Shown here: positions 36,976 to 46,559 of the stretch, piece by piece | Layout: each line of letters starts with the position of its first letter | Position numbering within the stretch: position 1 is the first letter of the stretch | Assembly: GCF_013267595.1 (NCBI RefSeq) | Contig: NZ_CP054011.1 | Span: forward strand, 434,001-498,000 | Direction: 5' to 3' | Origin: Prevotella melaninogenica | GTDB lineage: Bacteria > Bacteroidota > Bacteroidia > Bacteroidales > Bacteroidaceae | Length of the DNA: 64,000 bases | The notes under the pieces: generated by a model | Told to the model about the DNA's origin: nothing | The model's input: only the letters and a program-made list of their open reading frames with translations | Database searches by the model: none | Position numbers and translations under genes: made by a program

Positions 36976-37608
36976 ATGGGATTCTTATCAAAACTCTTTG
37001 GGAAGAATGATGCTACACAGTCAAAGACTGGTGGTATGGAGGACTATATGACACTTGTTCGAGTTTATTTTCAAGCAGTGCTTGCAACTCGTTTGGGTAT
37101 CAATAATTTAGCAATGCTTCCAGATTTACGTACCTACAAGCAGACTTTTCGTGTCCCTACGTTGAATAATAAGTTGGGACCTGGCGAAAAAGCAAGTGTG
37201 CGAAAGACTATGAAAAATATTTATAATGTTGATGATAACTTCTTTGATGAGATAGATGCAAGCATCAAAAAGAATTGTAAGAAGATGCAGGATATCCAGC
37301 CTTATCTTTATCAGTTCCAAGGTTTCACACAAGATTTGATGATGCTTGTGGGTAATTTGATGAAGTTTAAGTTGCGGGTTCCTGGCTTTTTCAAGAAAGC
37401 CATCTATACGATGACAGAGAAGACTGTAAATGACATATACGATAAGAATAGTTTCTCTGACCCAGGTGTTATAAAGGCTGTTATGTCTGTTCGTCAGTAT
37501 AATCAGCGTCTTGGATTTAGTCGTAAATGGACTACAGACTTCGTTTATCAAGTAGTTTCACTTGCTAAGAAGGAACCTAAACCTGCAGAAGAGGCAGAGT
37601 CAAAATAA
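36976..37608 (+). CDS. Conserved protein of unknown function
   Basis: This 210-aa soluble, basic protein starts MGFLSKLFGKNDATQ, which looks like a hydrophobic-amphipathic N-terminus followed by a low-complexity linker. The remainder is helical with many Lys and Phe (KFKLRVPGFFKKAIYTMTEK). No signal peptide, catalytic motif or known domain was recognised. It is a separate transcription unit ahead of the zapB-like gene. Confidence 0.7.
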   Translation: MGFLSKLFGKNDATQSKTGGMEDYMTLVRVYFQAVLATRLGINNLAMLPDLRTYKQTFRVPTLNNKLGPGEKASVRKTMKNIYNVDDNFFDEIDASIKKNCKKMQDIQPYLYQFQGFTQDLMMLVGNLMKFKLRVPGFFKKAIYTMTEKTVNDIYDKNSFSDPGVIKAVMSVRQYNQRLGFSRKWTTDFVYQVVSLAKKEPKPAEEAESK

Positions 37609-37619
37609 TTAAGCATATA

Positions 37620-37651
37620 TTTGCTTAAATAGAAACTTTAATGTAATTTTG
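37620..37651 (+). promoter_or_regulatory. Promoter of the zapB-like/zapA/rny operon
   Basis: TTTG at 37620-37623 and TAATTTTG at 37644-37651 are spaced by 20 bases, with the first gene about 17 bases after the expected transcription start. Confidence 0.75.
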
Positions 37652-37674
37652 TAGCCAAAACGAATAGATTAGCT

Positions 37675-37968
37675 ATGAATGCAAATGAGAAGATTCTGAA
37701 TACGTTTGCGACGCGTGTTCGTCAGATGATCCTTCAGTACGAAGCACTGAAGAAGGAAAATGACGAGTTATATGCACTTGTCGGCCAACGTGAACAGGAT
37801 ATAAAGCAATTGCAGGGTGAGTTATCTCAAGCAGAAGCTGATTATAACTCGTTGAAGATGGCTAAAATGCTTGAAGTTACGGATGGTGATATGGAAACTG
37901 CACAAAAGCGTGTTGCCAAACTTATCCGAGATGTAAATAAGTGTATTACACTTCTAAGTGAGAAATAA
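37675..37968 (+). CDS. Coiled-coil protein next to zapA (ZapB-like)
   Basis: This 97-aa protein is almost entirely a coiled coil with heptads such as YEALKKENDELYALVGQRE. By size, predicted fold and position directly before zapA it resembles ZapB-type division factors, which bundle with ZapA at the Z-ring. Sequence identity to E. coli ZapB is not evident, so the name is not assigned. It is followed by zapA after 11 bases. Confidence 0.7.
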   Translation: MNANEKILNTFATRVRQMILQYEALKKENDELYALVGQREQDIKQLQGELSQAEADYNSLKMAKMLEVTDGDMETAQKRVAKLIRDVNKCITLLSEK

Positions 37969-37979
37969 AACAGAATATA

Positions 37980-38270
37980 ATGGCAGACGATAAGTTACAT
38001 ATAAGATTGCATGTCTATGATGCAGAACTCTCCGTAAACGTTCCACGAGAGGATGAGGAGTATTATCGTTCGGCAGCCAAGCTTATTACCGACACAATTA
38101 ATACTTATTCAACTCTTTTTAAGGGTAAGAAGGGGGATAAGGACATTATATATATGGCTATGTTGGATATAGCATTGCGATATAAGAAAGAAGGTGTACG
38201 TAATGATACTGCTCCATTTAATGATATTCTCAGTAAACTCACTTCAGAAATTGAAGATGCACTGAAGTAA
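37980..38270 (+). CDS. zapA: Cell division protein ZapA
   Basis: ZapA binds and cross-links FtsZ filaments at the division septum. The 96-aa protein has the ZapA start pattern (IRLHVYDAELSVNVPREDEEYYRSAAKLI) and a helical C-terminal half for tetramerisation. It lies between the coiled-coil gene and rny, an order common in Bacteroidetes. Confidence 0.85.
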   Translation: MADDKLHIRLHVYDAELSVNVPREDEEYYRSAAKLITDTINTYSTLFKGKKGDKDIIYMAMLDIALRYKKEGVRNDTAPFNDILSKLTSEIEDALK

Positions 38271-38307
38271 TAGTGAGAATATTTAATTTAAATCATAAAA
38301 AGAATCA

Positions 38308-39849
38308 ATGAGTCCAATAGTAACAGTTATAATAGCTGTGGTATGCCTTTCGGCAGGATGTGCTGGTGGATTTGCTATTTTCCGTTATATCTTAACTGGA
38401 AAATACAAAGATACAATGGATAAAGCAGAGAAAGCTGCAGAGGTAATTAAAGAAAAGAAACTTCTTGAAGTTAAGGAGAAGTTTCTTAATAAGAAAAGTG
38501 AACTCGAGAAAGAGGTTCAACAGCGCACATTGAAGATTCAGCAGGGTGAGAATCGCTTGAAGCAGCGTGAGGTTGCATTGAATCAACGTCAAGAAGAGAT
38601 TAATCGTCGTAAGCAGGATGTTGATCAGCAGCAGCAGCGTGTTGATAATGAGAAGAAGCTACTGCAGATTAAGCAGCAGGATCTTGAGAAGATGCAGGAG
38701 CAGGAGCGAATGAAACTCGAGGAACTCTCTGGTCTTAGTTCTGAAGAAGCTAAGAAGCGTTTGATTGAAAGTTTGAAGGATCAAGCAAAGCTTGACGCAG
38801 CCTCATATATTAATGAGATTGTTGATGAAGCAAAGCTCAATGCTAATCAGCAGGCTAAGAGAATAGTCATCCAGACCATCCAGCGTGTTGCAACCGAAAC
38901 AGCTATTGAGAATTCAGTAAGTGTTTTCCATATTGATAGTGATGAGGTTAAGGGACGTATTATTGGTCGTGAAGGTCGTAATATCCGTGCTTTGGAGGCT
39001 GCAACAGGTGTTGAGATTGTTGTTGATGATACTCCAGAAGCTATTGTTATTTCAGCTTTTGATCCTGTTCGTCGTGAGATTTGTCGTTTGGCACTTCATC
39101 AGCTTGTTGCTGATGGACGAATTCACCCAGCACGTATTGAAGAAGTTGTTGCTAAGGTTAAGAAACAACTTGATAATGAGATCATTGAAACAGGTAAGCG
39201 TACAGCTATTGACCTTGGAATTCATGGTCTTCATCCAGAGCTGATTCGTATTGTTGGTAAGATGAAATATCGTTCTTCATATGGTCAGAACCTTTTGCAG
39301 CATGCCCGTGAAACAGCAAATCTTTGTGCTGTTATGGCAAGTGAGTTAGGTTTGAATCCAAAGAAGGCAAAGCGTGCAGGCTTATTGCATGATATCGGTA
39401 AGGTACCAGACGAAGAGACTGATTTACCACATGCGCTTTATGGAGGTAAGATTGCTGAGAAGTATAAAGAGAAACCAGATATTTGCAATGCCATTGCAGC
39501 TCACCACGATGAGGTTGAGATGACTACACTTCTTGCACCAATCGTTCAGGTATGTGATGCCATCTCTGGTGCTCGTCCAGGTGCTCGTCGTGAGATTGTG
39601 GAAGCTTATATCAAGCGTCTGAATGATCTTGAAGCGATTGCAATGAGTTATCCAGGTGTAACAAAGACTTATGCTATTCAGGCTGGTCGCGAACTCCGTG
39701 TAATCGTTGGTGCTGATAAGATGGATGATGCAGAAAGCGAGAAGCTCAGTTCTGAGATTGCAGAGAAGATACAGAATGAAATGACCTATCCAGGACAGGT
39801 TAAGATTACGGTTATTCGTGAGATTCGTTCTGTTGCTTATGCAAAGTAA
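38308..39849 (+). CDS. rny: Ribonuclease Y
   Basis: RNase Y is a membrane-anchored endoribonuclease that starts mRNA decay. The 513-aa protein has an N-terminal transmembrane helix (about residues 5-27), a long charged coiled coil rich in Gln, Lys and Glu (about 30-160), a KH RNA-binding domain with [19 protein letters not shown] (about 215-233) and an HD domain with LLHDIGK (about 358-364) and AAHHDE. Length and domain order match the family exactly. It is last in the zapB-like/zapA/rny operon. Confidence 0.97.
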   Translation: MSPIVTVIIAVVCLSAGCAGGFAIFRYILTGKYKDTMDKAEKAAEVIKEKKLLEVKEKFLNKKSELEKEVQQRTLKIQQGENRLKQREVALNQRQEEINRRKQDVDQQQQRVDNEKKLLQIKQQDLEKMQEQERMKLEELSGLSSEEAKKRLIESLKDQAKLDAASYINEIVDEAKLNANQQAKRIVIQTIQRVATETAIENSVSVFHIDSDEVKGRIIGREGRNIRALEAATGVEIVVDDTPEAIVISAFDPVRREICRLALHQLVADGRIHPARIEEVVAKVKKQLDNEIIETGKRTAIDLGIHGLHPELIRIVGKMKYRSSYGQNLLQHARETANLCAVMASELGLNPKKAKRAGLLHDIGKVPDEETDLPHALYGGKIAEKYKEKPDICNAIAAHHDEVEMTTLLAPIVQVCDAISGARPGARREIVEAYIKRLNDLEAIAMSYPGVTKTYAIQAGRELRVIVGADKMDDAESEKLSSEIAEKIQNEMTYPGQVKITVIREIRSVAYAK

Positions 39850-39879
39850 AGTTTGATTTTATTTGAATTATTATAGAAA

Positions 39880-40060
39880 GAGGGTGTGTCAAAATGCAAA
39901 TTAATAACTTGACAACTTTCAATCTATAAGTAGGATTCTTCTAAAGGCAAAGAAAAGACCATTTCTTTACTCAAAATCGAGTATAGAAATGGTCATTTTT
40001 TATTGGATTGTTTCGAACTGTAAAATCATCAAAATGATATTTGCATTTTGACACACCCTC
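39880..40060. mobile_element. MITE copy 1 (181 bp)
   Basis: A 181-bp element with perfect 22-bp inverted termini, starting GAGGGTGTGTCAAAATGC and ending in its complement. It contains a long internal hairpin (GACCATTTCTTTACTC with the complementary arm) but no reading frame. The copy at 41576-41756 has the same length and differs at about two positions, so the two moved recently. No related transposase is present in the window. Confidence 0.92.
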
Positions 40061-40110
40061 TTTTTTGTTTTACTATTCATATATTTGAAGTAATTTATAT
40101 GAATAGCAAA

Positions 40111-40158
40111 GACCCTCGCAATGCATGGAGTTATTTCCATGGATTGTCGAGGGTTTTT
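40111..40158. terminator. Long hairpin terminator
   Basis: The stem GACCCTCGCAATGCATGGA pairs almost completely with its downstream complement and is followed by TTTTTATTC on the plus strand. It serves the plus-strand rny operon and may also stop the minus-strand gene beyond it. Confidence 0.65.
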
Positions 40159-40179
40159 ATTCTATTTTTATCTACTCTA

Positions 40180-40482
40180 TTAGCATCCAGAACCATCAAG
40201 GCGACAAGATGCTGCTGGAGCCTCATTAAGGTTGATACCTGCTTCTTCAGGTGACAGTGTTACAGTACCATCCTCAAGGACAAAGCAAGGAACTCCAGCA
40301 TATCCGTGCTTCTTAGCTTCATCAAACACTACATTGTTATCACGAAGACGGAGGAATTCTTTAAGATACTTTATATGTGAGCCAATATCAATTACCTCGT
40401 AACGGTTGTCACCTTCTACATGCTTGTCAACTGCAATACAGTCTGGACAAGTATTCATTCCATATATTTTAATCATAATCAA
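40180..40482 (-). CDS. Glutaredoxin-like protein
   Basis: This 100-aa (98 aa from the third codon) protein has the thioredoxin-fold active site GMNTCPDCIAVD near the N-terminus (CPDC), followed by the cis-proline region YAGVPCFVLEDG. It would act in thiol-disulfide exchange. The C-terminus ends in Cys residues (SCRLDGSGC), an unusual extra. It forms a small minus-strand group with the YecH-like gene upstream (58 bases). Confidence 0.85.
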   Translation of the reverse strand: MIMIKIYGMNTCPDCIAVDKHVEGDNRYEVIDIGSHIKYLKEFLRLRDNNVVFDEAKKHGYAGVPCFVLEDGTVTLSPEEAGINLNEAPAASCRLDGSGC

Positions 40483-40540
40483 ATGTTTTTAGATTCAACT
40501 CTAAAGTTTATTATATTTTTTACCTCAATTTTTTACTGTC

Positions 40541-40771
40541 TTAGTGATTACAAATCTTAGTTGTATCAACAGTGAATCCCCCCTTAGCAGGCATAAACTT
40601 ACCACGTTCTGTCAAGAAATCTACTAATTCCTCAGCGTTCATTCCGTCTACAGAACAAGTATGAAAACGCTCCTCTTCACCGAAGTGCTCTATAATTGCC
40701 TTTACTAAATCTTCTTTTGTTTCATAACTATTACCCTCCATCATATGGAGTACATCATGTCCATGTGCCAT
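40541..40771 (-). CDS. YecH-family metal-binding protein (DUF2492)
   Basis: This 76-aa protein starts MAHGHDVLHMMEGN, the His/Asp-rich motif of the YecH family, and keeps the middle TCSVDGMNAEELVDFL and a C-terminal Cys-x-His (ICNH). The family is thought to bind metal, but its role is not established. It lies upstream of the glutaredoxin-like gene and likely shares its transcript. Confidence 0.9.
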   Translation of the reverse strand: MAHGHDVLHMMEGNSYETKEDLVKAIIEHFGEEERFHTCSVDGMNAEELVDFLTERGKFMPAKGGFTVDTTKICNH

Positions 40772-41037
40772 ATTTTATTCTATTTTGTTAATAAATTCGT
40801 ACATTGAATCATTCTTTGCACAATCTTATACAAGCAAAAGATGTGCCATGTGTTAAATTAACTAATTTTAATTGCTTAAAAGTGATAATATGACATAATT
40901 TAATTACTTTTGTCTTTGCTGACAGATATTATTGGTGAAATGTCAGTCACAATTGATGTAAAAACTACTTAAGTGACTCTTTCATATTCACTTAGAGAAG
41001 TATAGTGTTTATAAAAATATTTGATAGTAATTATATT

Positions 41038-41496
41038 ATGATGAAGAAACTTTTGCTTGCTTTTGCAGCTACAATGTTGTTGTTATCTTCATGTGGCACT
41101 TCTAAAATGGGGGTAGAGAAATCTAATATTGTAAGTTATACAGAAGCTCGTAATTATTTTCATATTGGTAATGAGACCAAACCGATAATAAAGAAGATTA
41201 CTTCACAGGAGACTCTTGTAAAAGAGTTTGGTGAGGCAGCTTTTATGGGTAAGGGCGGTGAACCAACCAAGATTGATTTTAATAAGAACTTTGCAATTGC
41301 TTATATTCTCCCGCAAACAAATCGGAAGACAGACTTGGCACCTCTTTCATTGACTTTAAAGAAGAAGCGTCTTGAATTGCAATACAAGTTAGAACAAGGA
41401 AAGGTACAAACTTACTTTACACAACCATTTTTCATTATCGTCGTTGATAAGAAATATGTTGATTATAATATTGTAGAAATTAAAGGTTGGGATTAG
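41038..41496 (+). CDS. Small lipoprotein with a protease-inhibitor-like region
   Basis: This roughly 153-aa lipoprotein has a signal peptide MMKKLLLAFAATMLLLSS followed by a lipobox Cys (LLSSC). It is a compact soluble domain with repeated lysines (KKKRLELQYKLEQGK) and no clear catalytic motif. The start at MMKKL is chosen because the upstream in-frame ATG (41005) would put 11 irrelevant residues before the signal peptide. No function is recognised. TACTTTTG at 40905-40912 is a likely -7 box upstream. Confidence 0.8.
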   Translation: MMKKLLLAFAATMLLLSSCGTSKMGVEKSNIVSYTEARNYFHIGNETKPIIKKITSQETLVKEFGEAAFMGKGGEPTKIDFNKNFAIAYILPQTNRKTDLAPLSLTLKKKRLELQYKLEQGKVQTYFTQPFFIIVVDKKYVDYNIVEIKGWD

Positions 41497-41575
41497 TAGT
41501 AGTGTCTAATGGAAGCAGCATGTTTTAACCAAAAATCACGGTTTAGCTGCTTCTGAATCTTATAATAATAAATAA

Positions 41576-41756
41576 GAGGGTGTGTCAAAATGCAAATTAA
41601 TAACTTGACAACTTTCAATCTATAAGTAGGATTCTTTTAAAGGCAAAGAAAAGACCATTTCTTTACTCAAAATCGAGTATAGAAATGGTCATTTTTTATT
41701 GGATTGTTTCAAACTGTAAAATCATCAAAATGATATTTGCATTTTGACACACCCTC
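41576..41756. mobile_element. MITE copy 2 (181 bp)
   Basis: Same 181-bp element as at 39880-40060, with identical termini and about two substitutions. It lies directly before the tRNA-Gly(CCC)/tRNA-Thr pair, so both copies sit between genes and not within them. Confidence 0.92.
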
Positions 41757-41781
41757 TTATTTTTATATCTAATAACCGGTG

Positions 41782-41852
41782 AGCGGAATACGGGAATCGA
41801 ACCCGCCTCCCAGGCTTGGGAAGCCCGTGCACTACCGATGTGCTAATTCCGC
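41782..41852 (-). tRNA. tRNA-Gly (anticodon CCC)
   Basis: On the minus strand the acceptor stem is GCGGAAT/ATTCCGC and the anticodon loop TTCCCAA gives CCC. It lies seven bases from tRNA-Thr on the same strand. Confidence 0.93.
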
Positions 41853-41858
41853 AAATGG

Positions 41859-41931
<73 letters not shown>

Positions 41932-42061
41932 GGTATTGCGTTGCAAAGTTACATTAAAAAAAACAAACAGCCAAATTTTTAATTTATGTTTTTGTTATTA
42001 GTTTTGTAGTTAAGCGATATATATTTAGGTTATAAGGATAGTAAATTATATTATTAGTTTT

Positions 42062-42145
42062 TAAAGCCAAATCGCTTATTAGGTAACATACCATAGTAAT
42101 AAGAACTATACATTTTGTGGCTAATGAACGATTTAGGTTAAATGC
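42062..42145 (+). repeat. Dispersed repeat, copy B (short)
   Basis: This 84-bp piece shows diverged versions of the family termini at both ends (AAAGCCAAATCGCTTATTAG and CTAATGAACGATTTAGGTTA) around ACATACCATAGTAATAAGAA. It therefore looks like a small palindromic, non-autonomous element. The rest of the 41932-42380 gap has no recognisable gene. Confidence 0.7.
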
Positions 42146-42380
42146 AGACTTTATTCTGGCTGAGACGGTTCTTTGTTGTTTATTGTTTTATAATTTATGT
42201 GTTTTTCAGTTGTGATTTATGGTATTTCGTTTTGACTTTTTCATTATTATTGATAACTTTGTATTCGATAATATATGGTATGATATTTATCTAATTGAGA
42301 ATAGGTGTAAAGCTATTCAAATACCTGTTCATGATTGATGTAATAGATCATAATGTAGAAACCTAATTCATTATAACCTT

Positions 42381-43682
42381 ATGAAAAAAATTATCACGCT
42401 CTTGTTCTTGGCTGTCACGCTAACTGCCGCAGCACAGGATTTTAATCATTACTTTGAGGATGCAACGCTTCGTCTTGATTACATTTTTTCAGGTAATGCT
42501 AAGCATCAAACCATTGCTGTAGACGAATTATCACGCATACCACGATGGTATGGTAAGCATGAACGATTGGCAGAGGTGCCTGTCGAAGGAAATGGTCAAG
42601 TTATTGTTCGTGACCATCGTACACAAAATGTTATTTATCGAAATTCATTCTCAACACTTTTTCAGGAATGGTTGACGTATGATGAGGCAAAGAAACCTTC
42701 TGGTAAAGCATTTGAAAATGTCTTTCTCGTTCCTTTCCCAAAGGATTCTGTAGATATAACAGTTGAACTAAGGAACAACCGTCGTGAGGTAACAGTATCT
42801 ATGAGTCATACTGTTAATCCAAAGGATATTCTCATTCGTCACATTGGTGAACGTTCTGTAACACCTTACGAAACCTTGCAGAAGGCTGCAGACACGACAC
42901 GCTGTATTCATATTGCTTATGTTGCAGAGGGATATACAGAGGTGGAGATGGCAAATTTTATAGAAGATTGTCGCACTGCTAACGAAGCCCTTTTTGCACA
43001 TGAACCATTTAAGTCACTACGTCAACGCTTTAATGTTGTAGCTGTTAAGTCGCCATCTATGGAGAGTGGTACGTCTGAACCGTCAAAGGGTATTTGGAAA
43101 AATACAGCCCTTCACTCACATTTTGATACATTCTACAGTGACCGTTATCTGACAACGTTGCATCTGAAGGAATTACATGACTGGTTGGCTGGTACCCCTT
43201 ATGAGCATATTATCGTACTTGTAAATACAGAGAAGTATGGTGGCGGTGGTATTCTGAATTCTTATAACCTTTCAATGGTGCGTAATCCTTATTTCAAGCC
43301 AGTTGTTGTACATGAGTTTGGACATTCCTTTGCTGGTCTGGGTGATGAATATGCATACGAAAAGGAGCAGATTAATATGTATCCAACTGACGTAGAACCT
43401 TGGGAGCCAAACCTTACAACTTTAGTTGACTTCCATGGAAAATGGGAGAATCTTATTAATAAGAAGACACCTATTCCAACTCCTCAACCAGCTGACCTTG
43501 ATAAACCCAATGCGCGTTATGATAAGTGGAAGGTGGGAGTGTATGAACCTGCAGGCTATTCTCAGCATGGAGTTTATCGCGCATACCCAGACTGCCGTAT
43601 GCGTACAAATATGCACCCAGAATTCTGTCCTGCTTGCAATTTAGGACTTACAAAACTTATTAAGTTCTATACGGGAGAGTAG
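42381..43682 (+). CDS. Secreted peptidase of the M64 family
   Basis: This 433-aa exported metallopeptidase belongs to the M64 family, whose type member cleaves IgA. The signal peptide is MKKIITLLFLAVTLTAAAQ. An N-terminal beta-rich domain (about residues 20-160) precedes the catalytic domain with the zinc motif VVHEFGHSFAGLGDEYAYE (HExxH with a downstream Asp) at about residue 313 onward. It may act on host glycoproteins, but the substrate is not known. It is a single-gene unit. Confidence 0.93.
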   Translation: MKKIITLLFLAVTLTAAAQDFNHYFEDATLRLDYIFSGNAKHQTIAVDELSRIPRWYGKHERLAEVPVEGNGQVIVRDHRTQNVIYRNSFSTLFQEWLTYDEAKKPSGKAFENVFLVPFPKDSVDITVELRNNRREVTVSMSHTVNPKDILIRHIGERSVTPYETLQKAADTTRCIHIAYVAEGYTEVEMANFIEDCRTANEALFAHEPFKSLRQRFNVVAVKSPSMESGTSEPSKGIWKNTALHSHFDTFYSDRYLTTLHLKELHDWLAGTPYEHIIVLVNTEKYGGGGILNSYNLSMVRNPYFKPVVVHEFGHSFAGLGDEYAYEKEQINMYPTDVEPWEPNLTTLVDFHGKWENLINKKTPIPTPQPADLDKPNARYDKWKVGVYEPAGYSQHGVYRAYPDCRMRTNMHPEFCPACNLGLTKLIKFYTGE

Positions 43683-43742
43683 GGGAATGTTAGTTTAGTT
43701 CACATTCCATTTAATTGGACTGTATTAATAAACTCATAAAAT

Positions 43743-43789
43743 ACGGCTTATGTATTACTTCAGTATTATTCTGAGAATACATAAGCCGT
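43743..43789 (+). terminator. Terminator after the M64 peptidase
   Basis: A 14-bp stem (ACGGCTTATGTATT and complement) with a long loop, followed by a short T run. Confidence 0.65.
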
Positions 43790-43821
43790 TTGGTATGTAA
43801 GAAGTTGCTTACATCGTGTAT

Positions 43822-43900
43822 TGTGTTTAGCGCTTAGCACCATTGGTGTTTACCCACCGCACGACATGTGCTGGGCATCAACACGATGTGTGCTGAGCAA
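43822..43900. repeat. Short palindromic GCAC/GTGC repeat cluster
   Basis: Several units (AGCACCATTGGTGTT, GCACGACATGTGCTG, ACACGATGTGTGCTG) with linkers like those of the cluster at 20795. Two units lie in inverted order. Confidence 0.75.
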
Positions 43901-44023
43901 TAGTATAATGATTGAAGATGGGAATTTAGGGGATATTATACCCGCTTTATTGAATATTGTAAAATACTAATGGATAATGTGGGATACTGAGAAACCTTAA
44001 TTTCGGATATGGTAATTTTACGA

Positions 44024-44057
44024 ATAGAGGTGTACCAAATGATTGGTACACCTCTAT
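44024..44057 (-). terminator. Terminator after glyA
   Basis: A perfect 15-bp inverted repeat (ATAGAGGTGTACCAA and complement) with a four-base loop lies 30 bases past the glyA stop codon. Confidence 0.8.
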
Positions 44058-44085
44058 TGTATAATATCTTTTATAAATCTTGTGT

Positions 44086-45366
44086 TTAGTAAGCGAAGAG
44101 AGGATAGTCCTTCATCGTCTCATTCACTTTCTCACGTACACGCTTAATAACCTGCTCGTTCTCTGGGTCTGATAAGACCTCATCAATAAGGTCAGCACAG
44201 AGTAACATCATATCTTCCTTACAGCCACGTGTTGTCATTGCAGCTGTTCCAAGTCGCAAACCGCTGGTCTGGAACGCAGAACGCTCATCGTATGGTACCT
44301 TATTCTTATTGGCGGTGATGTCGGCAGCAACAAGTGCATTCTCAGCAACCTTACCAGTAAGGTCTGGATACTTCTGACGTAGGTCGAGCAGCATAGAATG
44401 GTTGTCTGTGCCACCGCTAACAATGCTGAAACCTTTCTCAACAAGTGCTTGAGCAAGAACAGAAGCATTCTTCTTCACCTGTGTTGCATATTCCTTCCAG
44501 CTTGGTAGGAGGTTCTCACCAAAGCCAACAGCCTTAGCTGCAATAACATGTTCCAATGGACCACCCTGGTTACCTGGGAATACAGCAGAATTGAAGAGCA
44601 TAGACATTGGTTTCAAATCACCCTTCTTGGTTGTTAAACCCCAAGGATTATCGAAGTCCTTACCCATAAGGATAATACCGCCACGAGGACCACGGAGTGT
44701 CTTGTGAGTTGTAGTGGTAACAATATGAGCATATTTTACAGGGTTATCGAGCAGACTTGCAGCAATAAGACCAGCAGGATGAGCCATGTCAACCATTAAC
44801 AAAGCGCCTACCTCGTCAGCAATCTTGCGCATGCGCTTATAATCCCACTCACGGCTGTAAGCAGAACCACCACCGATGATAAGCTTTGGCTTGTGCTCAC
44901 GTGCGAGACGCTCCATCTCGTCATAGTCAACACGACCAGTCTCACGGTTCAATGTATAACCAACATGGTTATAAAGGATACCAGATGTATTTACCTCACT
45001 ACCATGAGAGAGATGACCGCCTTGGTCAAGGTCAAGTCCCATGAATGTGTCGCCTGGTTTCAGCACGGCAAGCAACACAGCTTGGTTAGCCTGCGCACCA
45101 GAGTGAGGCTGCACATTGGCATATTCAGCACCAAAGAGTTGCTTTACGCGCTCAATGGCAAGTGTCTCAACTTGGTCAACCACTTGACAACCACCATAAT
45201 AGCGTTTGCCTGGGTAACCTTCAGCATACTTGTTTGTTAGGTAAGATCCCATGGCCTGCATAACTTCGTCACTGACGAAATTCTCTGATGCAATCAGCTC
45301 CATACCTTTGAGCTGGCGTTTGTGTTCCATCTCAATAAGGTCAAAAATTTCTTGGTCTCTTCTCAT
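44086..45366 (-). CDS. glyA: Serine hydroxymethyltransferase
   Basis: GlyA interconverts serine and glycine and loads one-carbon units on tetrahydrofolate. From [12 protein letters not shown] the protein is 426 aa, the standard length. It shows [42 protein letters not shown], the PLP lysine motif [12 protein letters not shown] (about residue 226) and [11 protein letters not shown]. An upstream in-frame ATG at 45393 (MIPHKHSIH) is rejected because homologues start at the later Met. A promoter on the minus strand lies about 65 bases upstream. Confidence 0.97.
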   Translation of the reverse strand: MRRDQEIFDLIEMEHKRQLKGMELIASENFVSDEVMQAMGSYLTNKYAEGYPGKRYYGGCQVVDQVETLAIERVKQLFGAEYANVQPHSGAQANQAVLLAVLKPGDTFMGLDLDQGGHLSHGSEVNTSGILYNHVGYTLNRETGRVDYDEMERLAREHKPKLIIGGGSAYSREWDYKRMRKIADEVGALLMVDMAHPAGLIAASLLDNPVKYAHIVTTTTHKTLRGPRGGIILMGKDFDNPWGLTTKKGDLKPMSMLFNSAVFPGNQGGPLEHVIAAKAVGFGENLLPSWKEYATQVKKNASVLAQALVEKGFSIVSGGTDNHSMLLDLRQKYPDLTGKVAENALVAADITANKNKVPYDERSAFQTSGLRLGTAAMTTRGCKEDMMLLCADLIDEVLSDPENEQVIKRVREKVNETMKDYPLFAY

Positions 45367-45428
45367 GTGTATTGAATGTTTATGGGGAATCATTTTCTAT
45401 AAATGACCCCCTGGTTAGTGATACGCTG

Positions 45429-45460
45429 CAAATATACGAATTAATGTTCTAACTTGCAAG
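45429..45460 (-). promoter_or_regulatory. Promoter of glyA
   Basis: Reading the minus strand, CTTG (45457-45460) and TATATTTG (45429-45436) are spaced by 20 bases. The -7 box is exact and the -33 box has one mismatch. Confidence 0.6.
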
Positions 45461-45561
45461 TGTATCAAAAAAATAATGTAACTTTGCATTTATAATGGTT
45501 CGTCTGCATCATTGCAATGGTGTGTCGAAAGTATTAATTGATAATATATTACACATTATCT

Positions 45562-45942
45562 ATGAAGCTAAAAGAGTTATTTCAAGCTTACGAGTTTGAT
45601 GAAATTTATCCACAGATAGGACTTATGTTTCCTAAAGGTCGCCATTTGCGTGTGCAGTTTGGTAATGCATACAATTTATTGTTAACGCTTAACCCTGTTG
45701 CATCAAAGAAACAGATTCGTTATCAGTTAATGGAAGACCCAGATTCTAACGAGATGTTCTATGGAGCAGATGACCATGACTTTAATGGTCCGTGGGAAGT
45801 TCTTCTTGGTAAGGAAGTTAAGAAAGAACCTAAGGTTGACCTTACAAATGAAGAATTGGTTGCTAACTGTTTATTGAATACTGTTTTAATAGGTCGCCAT
45901 CCTCGTTCATTTGAAAAGGATTTTCAAGCTATTGTGAAGTAG
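45562..45942 (+). CDS. Conserved hypothetical protein, 126 aa
   Basis: Starting at MKLKELFQAYEFDEIYPQ this small soluble protein has a compact alpha/beta appearance with no signal peptide. Conserved-looking words are IGLMFPKGRHLRVQFGNAY and EMFYGADDHDFNGPWEVLLG. The earlier start at 45538 would add an ill-fitting MIIYYTLS. TAACTTTG at 45479-45486 is a likely -7 box. It probably belongs to a Bacteroidetes family of unknown function. Confidence 0.75.
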   Translation: MKLKELFQAYEFDEIYPQIGLMFPKGRHLRVQFGNAYNLLLTLNPVASKKQIRYQLMEDPDSNEMFYGADDHDFNGPWEVLLGKEVKKEPKVDLTNEELVANCLLNTVLIGRHPRSFEKDFQAIVK

Positions 45943-45951
45943 AAGATAGTT

Positions 45952-46222
45952 GACAATTTGATAAGTAGCGAGTGGACAAGTTAACAAGTAAACGAGTTGA
46001 CAAGTTGTTTGATAGAAAGGATTCAATCCCCTTTAATCATTTCAACTTGCCAACTCGTTTTATTAACCAACTAAAAAGTTCTTATAAATTTTATTATTAA
46101 GTAACTTGTCAACTCATTGCCTATATCTTATCAAGCAACTTGTTTACTCGTTAACTTGTCAACTCGTCAACTAATTAACTATTCTATCAAGCAACTTGTT
46201 TACTCGTCAACTCGTTAACTGG
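45952..46222. repeat. Degenerate AACTTGTC/AACTCGT minisatellite
   Basis: About 270 bases are built from 8- to 10-base words: (A)ACTTGTC, ACTCGTT, ACTTGTTTACTC and their complements (GACAAGTT, AACGAGTT), in both orientations. The longest block repeats CAAGCAACTTGTTTACTCGT twice. It lies between the hypothetical gene and the convergent cupin gene. Confidence 0.8.
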
Positions 46223-46235
46223 TAAACTATCAACC

Positions 46236-46559
46236 CTACCCTCTAATCATTGTTATAATCATCTTGAATCGTTCAGGTGCGTTCACAGAGTGAGGTGCAC
46301 CACTTGGAATGATAAAACTTTCGCCAGCGCTAATCACATGCTTTATGTTTTCAACGGTCAATTCCATTTTTCCATCAACAACCTGAATGAAAGCATCGAA
46401 TGGTGCGGTATGCTCTGAAAGTCCTTGGCCAGCATCGAAGCTAAACAAGGTAACACTACCAGCATTGCTGTGTACCAATTCTTTACTTACTACGCCACCT
46501 TCTGCATAATCAATCACACTGTTTGAAGTGAAAACAATTCCTTTTTCTACTTTAGCCAT
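46236..46559 (-). CDS. Cupin-domain protein
   Basis: This 107-aa single-domain cupin has a beta-barrel pattern with SEHTAPFDAFIQVVDGKMEL (metal-binding His, conserved Gly) and GESFIIPSGAPHSVNAPERFK in the second motif (PHSV). Its usual members are small enzymes or sensors; the substrate is unknown. It is transcribed alone on the minus strand. Confidence 0.85.
   Translation of the reverse strand: MAKVEKGIVFTSNSVIDYAEGGVVSKELVHSNAGSVTLFSFDAGQGLSEHTAPFDAFIQVVDGKMELTVENIKHVISAGESFIIPSGAPHSVNAPERFKMIITMIRG

Noticed and set aside
44893..45240. 115-aa plus-strand frame opposite glyA
   Set aside because: It is complementary to the highly conserved SHMT coding region and lacks a start signal.
45952..46222. 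CRISPR array in the repeat-rich gap
   Set aside because: The words are 8-10 bases, degenerate and in both orientations; there are no constant 25-45 base repeats with unique spacers.
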